A stretch of 27,695 nucleotides of DNA from RGIG4140 sp045614025. GTDB lineage: Bacteria > Pseudomonadota > Alphaproteobacteria > CAAHEQ01 > UBA3637. Under the pieces are notes generated by a model. It had not been told where the DNA came from, searched no databases, and saw nothing but the letters and a program-made list of their open reading frames with translations. Both the position numbers and the translations under genes were made by a program. The stretch spans positions 1 through 27,695 of the forward strand of contig JAZLCE010000005.1 in assembly GCA_045614025.1 (NCBI GenBank), in the 5' to 3' direction. Positions within the stretch are counted from its first letter, which is position 1. Every line of letters starts with the position of its first letter. Below, one piece after another: positions 1 through 8,290 of this stretch.

Positions 1-156
1 GCCCTATTTTTCTTCATAAATTTTATCATAGACCCTTTATTTTTAAATTGCAACCATTATTTTTTAATTGGTTATTCATTTAACCCATTAAAACTTTTAA
101 GATATTTTTTTAAACTGTTTAATGATAAAAAAAATAATCCCACCTCATTCCTTTCT

Positions 157-192
157 TAAAAAAAATTAAACGCCCTAAAAAGAGCGTTTAAT
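157..192 (-). terminator. Rho-independent terminator of the small ANK gene
   Basis: A 9-bp perfect inverted repeat (165-173 with 184-192, arm ATTAAACGC) encloses a short A-rich loop. On the minus strand it is followed by a run of about nine T residues (complement of 157-165). It lies 50 bases beyond the stop codon of the ANK gene that ends at 242, so it should end that transcript. The remaining bases 1-156 are AT-rich and hold no gene that I can see. Confidence 0.8.
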
Positions 193-241
193 TAAAAAGT
201 TTTTAATATAAATATGTTAATAGTGATTATTCAAACGATTT

Positions 242-817
242 TTATTCCATTTCTTTTGCTCTGCCTTCAGACATTCTTTTAATTGTTTTAAGAATAGATC
301 CAGCGGTAACAAATTCTTCATTTTGCGTGTTCGCCATCCACATTCTATGCCCCGTATCGCTCACATATTCGCAAGAACAAAGCATTTGAGAAAGCGCATA
401 TAAACCCATAACATTGCGTCTATGATTAACAGCAGATTCCAATGATAACAACATGCCGTGATCTTTTGTGTTTCCATAATAAGCGGCCAAACAAGAAGGC
501 GTAAACCCATTTTCATCCATCACAAACGGATTTAATTTTTTTTGATAACTTGCAATCATAAATGGCACATCTATCACATGCGTATAATCGCCTTCTTTTC
601 TGCCTTCTTCTGAAAGAGCGCGCACTGCTTCATTTGAAACAACATAATGCAACAACGTGTTGCCTTTATCATCTTTTGAATTAACGTCTTGTCCTTTTGC
701 AAGCAAATCTTTAACAGCAGGAACAAATCCTTCTCTTTTCAAATCTTCAACTGAGGTTGAAGCCCCTAATTGTTCCAAATAATATTTATAATAATCATTT
801 CTTTCGCTTGGTAACAT
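242..817 (-). CDS. Small divergent ankyrin-repeat protein (191 aa)
   Basis: Likely a soluble cytoplasmic or secreted protein-binding scaffold; no partner can be named. Two ANK-like repeats are visible: residues ~30-62 (VKDLLAKGQDVNSKDDKGNT, then LLHYVV) and ~84-125 (NPFVMDENGFTP, then CLAAYYGN). The last ~65 residues are not ANK-like and unrecognised. There is no signal peptide or membrane segment. The start is fixed by a strong AGGAGG ribosome site five bases upstream of the ATG. Unlike its ANK neighbours it has its own consensus promoter (848-876) and terminator (157-192), so it is a one-gene transcript. It begins with DYYKYYL, loosely like the DEYYLQ start of the next ANK gene, which suggests common descent. 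ANK membership is fairly sure, function unknown. Confidence 0.85.
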   Translation of the reverse strand: MLPSERNDYYKYYLEQLGASTSVEDLKREGFVPAVKDLLAKGQDVNSKDDKGNTLLHYVVSNEAVRALSEEGRKEGDYTHVIDVPFMIASYQKKLNPFVMDENGFTPSCLAAYYGNTKDHGMLLSLESAVNHRRNVMGLYALSQMLCSCEYVSDTGHRMWMANTQNEEFVTAGSILKTIKRMSEGRAKEME

Positions 818-847
818 AAAATCCTCCTTAAAATTAAAACGATAAGG

Positions 848-876
848 ATTTTATCATATTTTCGCCCTTTTGTCAA
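848..876 (-). promoter_or_regulatory. Promoter for the small ANK gene
   Basis: On the minus strand the -35 is TTGACA (871-876), the spacer is exactly 17 bases, and the -10 is TAAAAT (848-853), preceded by TGA, an extended -10. It lies about 30 bases upstream of the ATG at 817 and is separated from the upstream operon by the terminator at 903-933. Confidence 0.8.
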
Positions 877-902
877 TTTATTTTTATATATCGTTAAATT
901 AA

Positions 903-933
903 TAAAAAAAAGAGCCTCGAAAAAGAAGCCCTT
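903..933 (-). terminator. Terminator closing the nine-gene ANK operon
   Basis: On the minus strand a 9-bp stem (925-933 with 910-918, two G-U wobble pairs) surrounds a T-rich loop and is followed by seven T residues (complement of 903-909). It lies 26 bases past the stop of the ANK gene ending at 959 and separates that operon from the small ANK gene's promoter. Confidence 0.75.
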
Positions 934-958
934 TTCTTTTTTATCATTAAAAAAACAC

Positions 959-1924
959 TTAATTTTTCACATGTTCTGCTTGATAATTTTGAGGCATTAC
1001 CTTTGATGCTTTTTGAATTACTTTTGGTTGAAAAGCTTCTGCAAAAATATCAACTTTTGGCATTTTCACTGCAGATTCAAGTAACAACGTTGGATCCCCA
1101 ACCAATGAATTGCATAGCGCATCTTGTTTTTGAAATTCAACAGCATCTTTTTTGTTTAAAACCACATTCATTTGAAATTCTGGTGTTTCTAAAAGCGCAT
1201 ATTTAACTTTACCTGCCATTTTATCATGCTTGGCGCCCAAAGATTTCACCAAATAAACAAACATATCAACATCTTTTTTATCATAAGCTAAATCAAGCGC
1301 TGTTTTGCCTTCTTTATCTTGATGGTTCACATCTGCATGATAAATTGAAAGCAAGGCCACTGTTTTGCGATCATTATTGTGAACGCAATACATCAAAGCT
1401 GTTTGCCCTTTATTATCTTCTTGATTCACATTGGCTTTATTTTCAAGCAATAAAAGCGTTAACTTTCTGTTTTGATTTAAAATAGAGCGCATTAATGGCG
1501 TTTGTCCCCAAACGTTTTCTTTATTCACATCAGCGCCTTCTTTTAAAAGCTTTTCTGTCAACTGGATATTATTTTTCAAAACGGCGGCCATCAATGGCGT
1601 TTTCCCATGATTATCTTGATGATTAATATTGGCGCCCTTTTCAATCAATAATTGAACAACGGCTTGATGATTATTTTCCGTTGCATTTAAAAGCGCTGTT
1701 TCGCCTGTTGCAAATGCTTTTTTATTCACATCAGCGCCTTTTTCAATTAAATATGAAGTCATGCGCGCATCCCCTCGTTCAGCCGCTCTGATTAAAGCGG
1801 TTACGCCTAATTCATCCGTTGCATCAACATCCACTTCTTTTTGGCGCACCATGGCTTCAACCGTTGTAAAATCCCCACGGCCAGCTGCTTGCAAATAATA
1901 TTCATCTTGAGTCATTTTTCCCAT
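959..1924 (-). CDS. Ankyrin-repeat protein, seven repeats (321 aa)
   Basis: A soluble ANK scaffold without signal peptide or membrane segment. Seven consecutive ~33-residue repeats span residues 11-231, with clear consensus units such as GKTPLMAAVLKNNIQL and EKGADVN. They are followed by a ~90-residue tail (from HDKMAGKVKYALLE) that I do not recognise. The start is MGKMTQDEYY, with AGGAGA eight bases upstream. It is the last gene of the operon, 21 bases after the preceding ANK gene and directly before the terminator. Repeats 3-6 are close to consensus, indicating a folded stack. By analogy with other intracellular Alphaproteobacteria it could be a secreted effector, but nothing in the sequence proves export. 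Confidence 0.92.
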   Translation of the reverse strand: MGKMTQDEYYLQAAGRGDFTTVEAMVRQKEVDVDATDELGVTALIRAAERGDARMTSYLIEKGADVNKKAFATGETALLNATENNHQAVVQLLIEKGANINHQDNHGKTPLMAAVLKNNIQLTEKLLKEGADVNKENVWGQTPLMRSILNQNRKLTLLLLENKANVNQEDNKGQTALMYCVHNNDRKTVALLSIYHADVNHQDKEGKTALDLAYDKKDVDMFVYLVKSLGAKHDKMAGKVKYALLETPEFQMNVVLNKKDAVEFQKQDALCNSLVGDPTLLLESAVKMPKVDIFAEAFQPKVIQKASKVMPQNYQAEHVKN

Positions 1925-1945
1925 TTTTTATCTCCTATCAAAAAA

Positions 1946-2827
1946 TTAATCCCGCGAGCGTTCGCCTTTTTGATTGCGCCGCTTTGCGATTTGATTCAAA
2001 ACATGAACAGGCTTTAAAGATTTTGCTTGCTTCATTTCCAAAACTTTTTGATACATTAAAACAAGCGGATCTTTTAAAAGCTCTTCCTCTAAATATTGTT
2101 CTACGCCTTTTTTATTTTTGCTGTCAAGATTAATTTTTGCGCCAGCCAACAAAAGAAGGTTAAAAATCTCATCATTCTTTGTTTGAAGGGCATAAAAAAG
2201 CGGTGTTTTCCCCTCTTTATCCATTAAATTCACGTTTGCACGCGTCTTTTTCACCAAATGCTCCACTATTTCTTTACTTTCGTTTATCACGGCGTAAAAA
2301 AGCGGTGTTTTCCCCTCCTTATCTTTTTTATTCGCATCAGCTTTATAGGCATCCGTTAAAAGTTTCACAATTTCTAAACTCTTTCGATTCACGGCATAAT
2401 GAAGCGCTGTTTTCTCTTTTTTATCTTCTAAATTAACATCAGCACCCCCTTTTATCAGCATATCCATAAAATAACTTTTCTTTTCCTTAATGGCATGAAT
2501 AAGCGGTGTATCACCTGAAACTTTATGTTGAAAATTCAAAATCACCTTATTTTGAATTAAAAGATCCAAAGCTTCTAAATTTTCTTTATCAATGCATCTA
2601 AACACAGGATTTTGCCCATATCTGTTTAAAATATTAATTTCAGCCCCTAACTCTATCAATAATTTTAACGGACGGATATTATAAGTTTGGTCAATCGCTG
2701 TTAAAATGGGCATTTCCCCTAGAAATCCCACAAAATTAACACACGCATTCTTTTTTGCAACCAAATATTTGATTTTTTTATCATCTCCACTTTTGATGGC
2801 TTTTAATAAACTTTCTTCATAATTCAT
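1946..2827 (-). CDS. Ankyrin-repeat protein, about seven repeats (293 aa)
   Basis: ANK repeats fill residues ~5-245: PILTAIDQ, PVFRCIDK, PLIHAIKE, ALHYAVNR, PLFYAVIN and PLFYALQT each open a unit. The last repeats are very alike, sharing KEGKTPLFYA and nearly identical DNA around 2190-2215 and 2290-2320, so they probably arose by recent unit duplication. The C terminus is basic and ends GERSRD. The start is supported by AAGGAA upstream of the ATG. It sits 12 bases after the 520-aa gene and 21 before the 321-aa gene in one operon. No signal peptide. Function is unknown beyond protein binding. Confidence 0.92.
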   Translation of the reverse strand: MNYEESLLKAIKSGDDKKIKYLVAKKNACVNFVGFLGEMPILTAIDQTYNIRPLKLLIELGAEINILNRYGQNPVFRCIDKENLEALDLLIQNKVILNFQHKVSGDTPLIHAIKEKKSYFMDMLIKGGADVNLEDKKEKTALHYAVNRKSLEIVKLLTDAYKADANKKDKEGKTPLFYAVINESKEIVEHLVKKTRANVNLMDKEGKTPLFYALQTKNDEIFNLLLLAGAKINLDSKNKKGVEQYLEEELLKDPLVLMYQKVLEMKQAKSLKPVHVLNQIAKRRNQKGERSRD

Positions 2828-2839
2828 CTTGTTTATTCC

Positions 2840-4402
2840 TTATTCTTTCACTTTATCATTCGTTGTTTGCGCATAAACAATCCTTTTGGAGCTTCCATTT
2901 ATATATGGTTTTAAAGCTCTTAACTTTTGTTGTTTGTGGCGCACTTTTAAAAAAATTTTCTTGGCTAATTGAAGATTGCCTGTTTGCATTGCCAAATTAT
3001 AAGAATCCACCCCAAAAGCATCTGGGCTTAATAAATTTGCCCCTGCTTCGATTAATAAATCGGCTGCCTTTAAATAATTTTTATGAATCAAATCCATTAA
3101 AAGCGGTGTGCCATTCATATTTTTATAATCAATGTTGGCCCCTTTTTCCACAAGAGCTTCAAAATATGTTTGATCATCTAGCTCTTCAAAATGCTTTAAA
3201 GCATAAAAAAGAGGTGTTTTCTCCTCTGAATCAGGCAAATCCAGTTGAATATCTTTTTCCAATAACTTAAAAAACAATTCCTTATTTTGTTTTAAAATAC
3301 TGGCAATTAAGGGGGTTTTCCCTATAATATTTTTTGTTTGCAACTGAAGTTCATGCTGAATGAAAAAAGAAGCCATTTCTTTGTTTTCAACTTCAATCAG
3401 ATCTGTTAAAAGCCCTTTCTTTAAAGAAAGAGTCACTTCATCTAAATATCCTCTTTTTTCCAAACATTCAAAAAACAAAGGATTTTTGCTTGTTAAACAC
3501 CAATCAGATATCCCTTCTTGATTTTCATCTAATACCCCAAAGTCTATCCCCATATCAATTGCATTGTTAATATCCCTTAACTTTCCTTGGTAAAAAAGAT
3601 TTTTTAAAAAAAGTTCGCCTTTTTCATCCTTCTCATTCAATGATAAAAAGGGATCTTTTTTAAGATAAGTTAAAAGGCTGTTTTCTGTTTGATAATGCCC
3701 AACATCAAAAAACATACTTGAAACATCTTTTTGCTTTTTTTGAGTTTCATATTCCAAAAAAGCTTCGCCATCTTTTAAAATTAATTCGGCTTTTTTATCA
3801 ATTTGAATTTCATCTAATCGTTTAAATTCTTTTTTTAAATTTTGATCAAAAAAATGATGCGAAACATTTGATAAAAGCAAATAAACAACCACTTTTACTT
3901 GCCCATTTTTGGCCGCATGCATCATTGGTGCTTGCATTTTATCCGAAAAAATAAAAGGCTTTAAGGAAGCGCCCTTTTCTTTTAATTTATCTAAAAAATC
4001 AACATTTCCGATTTGACAAGCCTTTTGAACAAGAATTTTAAATTTTTCTCTTTTAAAAAAGGAATCAAACCCCCAATTTAACCAAGCCCTTGCACTTGCT
4101 TCATCATTTTTTTCAAGCGCTCTTAAAGCTTTTTTCATCTTATAAATATCCAAAACTTTTTGAACGCCATGAAAATCCCCCTTTTCAATGCGTTTTCTTA
4201 AAATAAATCCCCATGGCCCTAATAAAACCCGATCAATTTTAATCGAATTATTTTCAAAAAAATCACTAATTTGAAACAAGCCATTATATTCTTGAATGCT
4301 ATAAAGGTGATCAGATTGGTGCCCCTGAGTCACCCATTGGTTCACCGCCTTTTTATAATCACCGGTTTTAAATTCCCTTTCTAAACAAGAATATAAATCC
4401 AT
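2840..4402 (-). CDS. Large ANK-related protein, paralogue A (520 aa)
   Basis: This protein is colinear with the next gene upstream (4419-5972, 517 aa). Both open with a shared N-terminal domain of about 120 residues that is not obviously ANK: L-Y-x-C-L then TGDYKKA in the first 20 residues, a GPW motif near residue 65, and IY-x-x-K-x-ALRALEKND near 85-100. Degenerate ANK-like units follow (for example MMHAAKNGQVKVVVYLL), and three clear C-terminal repeats from about residue 355 (GKTPLIASILKQN, EKTPLFYALKH, GANIDYKNMNGTP). No signal peptide or membrane segment. Its start has AAGGAT seven bases upstream. It lies 16 bases after its paralogue. The domain that begins both proteins is unrecognised, and function is unknown. 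Confidence 0.9.
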   Translation of the reverse strand: MDLYSCLEREFKTGDYKKAVNQWVTQGHQSDHLYSIQEYNGLFQISDFFENNSIKIDRVLLGPWGFILRKRIEKGDFHGVQKVLDIYKMKKALRALEKNDEASARAWLNWGFDSFFKREKFKILVQKACQIGNVDFLDKLKEKGASLKPFIFSDKMQAPMMHAAKNGQVKVVVYLLLSNVSHHFFDQNLKKEFKRLDEIQIDKKAELILKDGEAFLEYETQKKQKDVSSMFFDVGHYQTENSLLTYLKKDPFLSLNEKDEKGELFLKNLFYQGKLRDINNAIDMGIDFGVLDENQEGISDWCLTSKNPLFFECLEKRGYLDEVTLSLKKGLLTDLIEVENKEMASFFIQHELQLQTKNIIGKTPLIASILKQNKELFFKLLEKDIQLDLPDSEEKTPLFYALKHFEELDDQTYFEALVEKGANIDYKNMNGTPLLMDLIHKNYLKAADLLIEAGANLLSPDAFGVDSYNLAMQTGNLQLAKKIFLKVRHKQQKLRALKPYINGSSKRIVYAQTTNDKVKE

Positions 4403-4418
4403 TTCTTAATCCTTTACT

Positions 4419-5972
4419 TTAAATCTTTGTGTTTTGAGCATTAAAAGCCCAATTGGTCACCCTTTTTTTCGGCAAAAGCACTTTTTTAGGGGCAGATACA
4501 ATCCCCAACTTTTTTTTCATTTCCCGCTTTATTAAATTGGCCATTTTGATGTTTCCTTCGCTCATAGCTAAATTAAAAACATCTTTTCCTTCCTCATTTT
4601 GAATTAAAATATCAGCGCCTTCAGCTATTAATTTTTGAACAATTTCTTGATGATCCATCAAAACGCCTTTCATCAGCGCTGTTTTGCCAAAATGATCTTG
4701 GTGATCAATATCAATCTCACCGCTCCTCAATTCAAACATCTGAACCAAAGAAGCATAACGAGCGCTCCGAACAGCATAAAAAAGCGCCGTTTTCCCATAT
4801 AAATCAGCTTGATTAATATCCTTTGTTTCCTTTAAAAGAGAACGGAACGTATAATAATCTATACCTCTAATTGCATAACGATAAATATTCATAAGAGGCG
4901 TTCTTCCTTTTTCATCTTGCTCATCTAATAAGATATTTTCTTTAATTAAATATTGGCTTATTTCTAAAGACCTATTTTTAAGAGCCTCATTTAATATCCC
5001 GTTTTTAAAAACTTTTTTAGCTTCATTTATCAACGCATCTTTTTCAAACAACTTTAAAAACCAAACTCTATCTTTTTGAACCGCTTTTTCTAAAAGCGCT
5101 TGGCCTTCTTTTGTTTTGCCATTTAATGAAACACCAAAAGATAAAGCTCTGCTCGCTAAATTCTGATCATTGTTATCAATAGCCTCTTCTAAAATCCCTT
5201 TTCCTTCTTCGTTTTGAGCCTCCATTGAAAGCAACGGATATTGATTTAAAAATTTAAAAATTTTTTTCTCGCCAATTGATCCAATAACCAACTGGTGCAT
5301 AAGCGCCCATTCTTTTTTTTCTTTTTTCTTTTTCAATAAAGAGCCATATGATAAAACAAGCTCTGTCATTTTTTGATACTCATTTGCTCGTTTATAAGAT
5401 TTAAAAAGCTCTTCTTTTTGGCTCCCACGCAAATAAACTTTTGCCCCTAGCTGTAACAGGTTATAAACAATCTCTTTTTGTTGATATTGCGCGGCTTTCA
5501 TCAACAAACTTTCTTCTTTATTTTCAAAAAACAAAGGGTTTAATCTCGCGCCTTTTTCAAGCAATTCTTCCAATATCTCCCAATTGCCGAGCTGAGCCGC
5601 TTCAAAAGATAAAAGCTTTAATTTTTGATTCCGTTTAAAAGAATTTTTTGTTTCCAAATAGTCAAAAACCATTTGTTTATCGTTTTCTTTGATTGCTTTT
5701 AAGGCCATTTTCAAGTGATAAATTTCCAAGCATTTTGTTGCCAGTGTTATTTTATCAACATGAAAAGAAGCGCGAAACAAATAAACCCAAGGGCCAAAAA
5801 GCGCTTCATCAATTTTTAGTTTTGTTGACATATAACTGTCAATTAAAGAAAGCTCTTGCGTAAAAGAAAATTCGCCGATACGAATTGGCATATTTTTATT
5901 CAACCAATCCTCTTTGGCTTTTTTATAATCGCCCGTTTGAAACCCTTGTTTTAAGCATTCGTATAACGTCAT
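4419..5972 (-). CDS. Large ANK-related protein, paralogue B (517 aa)
   Basis: Tandem paralogue of the 520-aa protein. It has the same N-terminal layout: LYECL, TGDYKKA, a FGPW motif near residue 63 and IYHLKMALKAIKEND near 85-100. A long middle of degenerate ANK-like helical pairs follows (LLMKAAQYQQKEIVYNLLQLGA). Cleaner C-terminal repeats (GRTPLMNIYR, GKTALFYAVR, GKTALMKGVLMDHQEIVQ) end in a basic tail rich in Lys (KKVLLPKKR). The pair has diverged strongly but stayed the same length, so this is an old duplication kept intact. AAAGGT precedes the ATG. The gene is 14 bases after the 293-aa ANK gene. No export signal seen. Confidence 0.9.
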   Translation of the reverse strand: MTLYECLKQGFQTGDYKKAKEDWLNKNMPIRIGEFSFTQELSLIDSYMSTKLKIDEALFGPWVYLFRASFHVDKITLATKCLEIYHLKMALKAIKENDKQMVFDYLETKNSFKRNQKLKLLSFEAAQLGNWEILEELLEKGARLNPLFFENKEESLLMKAAQYQQKEIVYNLLQLGAKVYLRGSQKEELFKSYKRANEYQKMTELVLSYGSLLKKKKEKKEWALMHQLVIGSIGEKKIFKFLNQYPLLSMEAQNEEGKGILEEAIDNNDQNLASRALSFGVSLNGKTKEGQALLEKAVQKDRVWFLKLFEKDALINEAKKVFKNGILNEALKNRSLEISQYLIKENILLDEQDEKGRTPLMNIYRYAIRGIDYYTFRSLLKETKDINQADLYGKTALFYAVRSARYASLVQMFELRSGEIDIDHQDHFGKTALMKGVLMDHQEIVQKLIAEGADILIQNEEGKDVFNLAMSEGNIKMANLIKREMKKKLGIVSAPKKVLLPKKRVTNWAFNAQNTKI

Positions 5973-5986
5973 GAAAAACCTTTACC

Positions 5987-6868
5987 CTACTCTTCTCTGG
6001 TTCTTTCTTGCTCAAGCGCGCCTAAAATTTTTGAACTCATAATTTTTTTTGGTTCATTTAAAATGATATCTTTCTCTGGCAAAGACTCTTCTGACCCTTC
6101 ATTTTTAAAACCAACTGTAAATTCATGGGATTGAGTCTTTTCTTTTTGAATAGCATCTAATAAACGAAAACATTCCACATGCGAATAAGCATTCGCCCAA
6201 TCTTTAGCCGTTTTACCAGTAATATCTTTTTTATCTAAATCTGCGCCTGCTTCAATTAAAAATGAAACAACATCCATAAACCCAACATGAACAGAATGCA
6301 TCAACGCCGTTAACCCATAACAATCTTGGCTATCTAAATCAACCCCATGACGCACCAAGCCACTAATCATATCCATATCACCTTTATGAACCGCTCTAAT
6401 AAGAGCTGTTAATCCTTTATTTGTTTGAATATTTAAATCAGCCCCTGCCTCAATTAATAATTGCGCCGTTCGGTTATATCCATTCCGAATGGCCTTGATT
6501 AAAGCTGTTTCACCCAAAGCATCTTGCAAATTTAAATCTGCCTGATTTGCAATTAATTCTTCTGTTAAACGAACTCTTCCATTTAAAGCTGCCACCATAA
6601 GAGGCGAAATCCCTTCATCATCTTGCATGTTCACGCTGATTTCTTCTTCCATCAAAAACTCTTGAACATAACGCAAATCCCCTTTATCTACCAAAGAATT
6701 TAATTGTTTGATTTTAAAAGCAATTTCAGATTGTTTTAAAGTTTTCGCTGAAGAATCATTTTCTATACTTACATCAACATCTTTTTTAAGAATCCCCTCT
6801 ACAACTTCTTTTTTCAAAAAGCCTTCTTTCACAATCTCTTTATTGCTTTTATTTACGTCACCTTCCAT
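5987..6868 (-). CDS. Ankyrin-repeat protein with charged N-terminal segment (293 aa)
   Basis: Six ANK repeats cover residues ~54-235 (PLMVAALNGRVRL, ALIKAIRNGYNRT, ALIRAVHKGDMDM, ALMHSVHVGFMDV). They are flanked by a charged ~50-residue N terminus containing a short internal repeat (EGFLKKEVV / EGILKKDVD) and a ~55-residue acidic, probably disordered C terminus ending RTREE. The ATG has GGAGGG six bases upstream. The start overlaps the end of the preceding ANK gene by 11 bases, which suggests translational coupling. No signal peptide. The two disordered ends distinguish it from its more compact neighbours and could carry targeting or partner-binding signals. Confidence 0.9.
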   Translation of the reverse strand: MEGDVNKSNKEIVKEGFLKKEVVEGILKKDVDVSIENDSSAKTLKQSEIAFKIKQLNSLVDKGDLRYVQEFLMEEEISVNMQDDEGISPLMVAALNGRVRLTEELIANQADLNLQDALGETALIKAIRNGYNRTAQLLIEAGADLNIQTNKGLTALIRAVHKGDMDMISGLVRHGVDLDSQDCYGLTALMHSVHVGFMDVVSFLIEAGADLDKKDITGKTAKDWANAYSHVECFRLLDAIQKEKTQSHEFTVGFKNEGSEESLPEKDIILNEPKKIMSSKILGALEQERTREE

Positions 6869-7418
6869 CTTTTGCCCTCCCCAAACAAATGGTTGCTTTT
6901 AAAAAATTCTTTTTCTGACACTCTTTTTGCTTTTGATTTAAAATTTCTTGATTCAAGCGCTCTGCAATAAAACGATATCCTCTTTTAAAAGCTTTATCCG
7001 AGGCTGTTTCTTTCTTTTTATCCAGCAAAGAAGGATTAGCGCCCTTTTCAATCATCAAATAAGCCAACGCCCCATCCCCCTTAAAAGCCGCCGCCATTAA
7101 AGGCGTTTCGCCTTGAATGTTTTGCTTATTTAAATCAGCCCCAGCTTTCACAAGCATAGTAGCAATCGTTTGATAATTATATAAAATGGCCCACATCAAC
7201 GGCCCATCTCCATTTAAATTGGCTTTATCTAAATCAGCGCCTTTATTAATAAGCGCTTCAACCATTTCTTTTTCGCCCCGCGCTGCGGCATAAATTAAGG
7301 GCGTAAACCCATCTTTATCAGCTTGGTTTACGTCAACTCCCTCTTGTTCAAGCAACAAAGAAAATAATCTAAAATCTTTGCGTTTCACAGCTGTTTGCAA
7401 GGCATGAACTGAAGCCAT
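6858..7418 (-). CDS. Compact ankyrin-repeat protein, five repeats (186 aa)
   Basis: Almost the whole protein is ANK: PLIYAAARGEKEM, PLMWAILYNYQTI and PLMAAAFKGDGAL open successive units. The stack closes with the motif GANPSL...ETASD, also found in two neighbouring proteins. A longer reading from 7460 is possible, but I chose the ATG at 7418 (MASVHALQ). It lies one base after the stop of the preceding gene and has a purine-rich GGGAAAGAG six bases upstream, while the longer form would overlap that gene by about 40 bases. The C terminus is basic and overlaps the next gene by 11 bases. Function beyond protein binding is unknown. Confidence 0.88.
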   Translation of the reverse strand: MASVHALQTAVKRKDFRLFSLLLEQEGVDVNQADKDGFTPLIYAAARGEKEMVEALINKGADLDKANLNGDGPLMWAILYNYQTIATMLVKAGADLNKQNIQGETPLMAAAFKGDGALAYLMIEKGANPSLLDKKKETASDKAFKRGYRFIAERLNQEILNQKQKECQKKNFLKATICLGRAKDGR

Positions 7419-7419
7419 T

Positions 7420-8289
7420 TTATTCTCTTTCCCTTCCTTGCATTGAATTATAAGAAGCATAAATTGGATTTTGAAGAATGCGCACCAAACTTTCTTTTTT
7501 TAAAAACTCAAAAACTTCTAAATGGTTTTGTTCATAAGCAAGCATAGAAGGCGTTTTATTTTCATTATTCATCAAGGCAATCTGGGCCCCTTCTTCAAGC
7601 AAAAGCTTGCTCATTTCTAAATAGCCATTTTTGGCTGCATAATGAAGCGCCGTCATTTGATGCTTATCTTGATAATCAAGCACAGCACCCGACTTAATCA
7701 AACAATAAGCTGATTTTAATTGATTAAAGGCAGCCGCCCATTGTAAAGGCGTAAGCCCTGCCCCATCTGTTTCATTCACATCAACTTCAGGATCTTCCAT
7801 CATCAAGGAAACAACGCCATCTAAGTTACTCACAATTGCAACCATAAGCGCGCGTTGTTTTTCAAGGTGAACAAAATCTGGAACAAACTCTGTCATCATT
7901 TCTTGATAAGAAGGCTTGTTTTCTTTCGTTGCCATTTGATAGCATCTATAAATTAAATCAGAAACTTTATCCCCGCGTTCATCTTGAAGCGATGGATTAG
8001 CACCCGCTTCTAATAATTTTTTAAAAACATCTGCTTGCGCCTTAAAAACCGTATACATCAGCGCCGTGTTTTTAAAACAATCTTGTTTATCTAAATCAGC
8101 GCCCTTATCAATCAAAAAGAAGCTCACTTTTTTATGTTGATGAACAATCGCTTTCATCAAAGCCGTTTGCCCATATTGATCAACCGCATCAATCTCTGCT
8201 CCCTCTTCAAGCAAAAGCTTAATACCCGGCAAATTCCCCCTTTGAGCTTCGTTTAACAGCTCTTCATTTAATTTTTTTGTGATCAACAT
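7420..8289 (-). CDS. Two-block ankyrin-repeat protein (289 aa)
   Basis: It contains two ANK blocks. Residues ~8-110 hold three repeats closing with GANPSLQDERGDKVSD. A ~35-residue non-repeat spacer (EMMTEFVPDFVHLEKQ) follows, and residues ~150-275 hold a second block (PLQWAAAFNQLKSA, ALHYAAKNGYLEM). Each block resembles one complete small ANK neighbour, so the gene may be a fusion of two. I chose the ATG at 8289 (MLITKKLN), which has GAGAGGG seven bases upstream and lies one base after the preceding stop; an in-frame ATG at 8304 would overlap that gene. The C terminus RERE is encoded by bases that also act as the ribosome site of the next gene. No export signal. Confidence 0.9.
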   Translation of the reverse strand: MLITKKLNEELLNEAQRGNLPGIKLLLEEGAEIDAVDQYGQTALMKAIVHQHKKVSFFLIDKGADLDKQDCFKNTALMYTVFKAQADVFKKLLEAGANPSLQDERGDKVSDLIYRCYQMATKENKPSYQEMMTEFVPDFVHLEKQRALMVAIVSNLDGVVSLMMEDPEVDVNETDGAGLTPLQWAAAFNQLKSAYCLIKSGAVLDYQDKHQMTALHYAAKNGYLEMSKLLLEEGAQIALMNNENKTPSMLAYEQNHLEVFEFLKKESLVRILQNPIYASYNSMQGRERE

Positions 8290-8290
8290 G

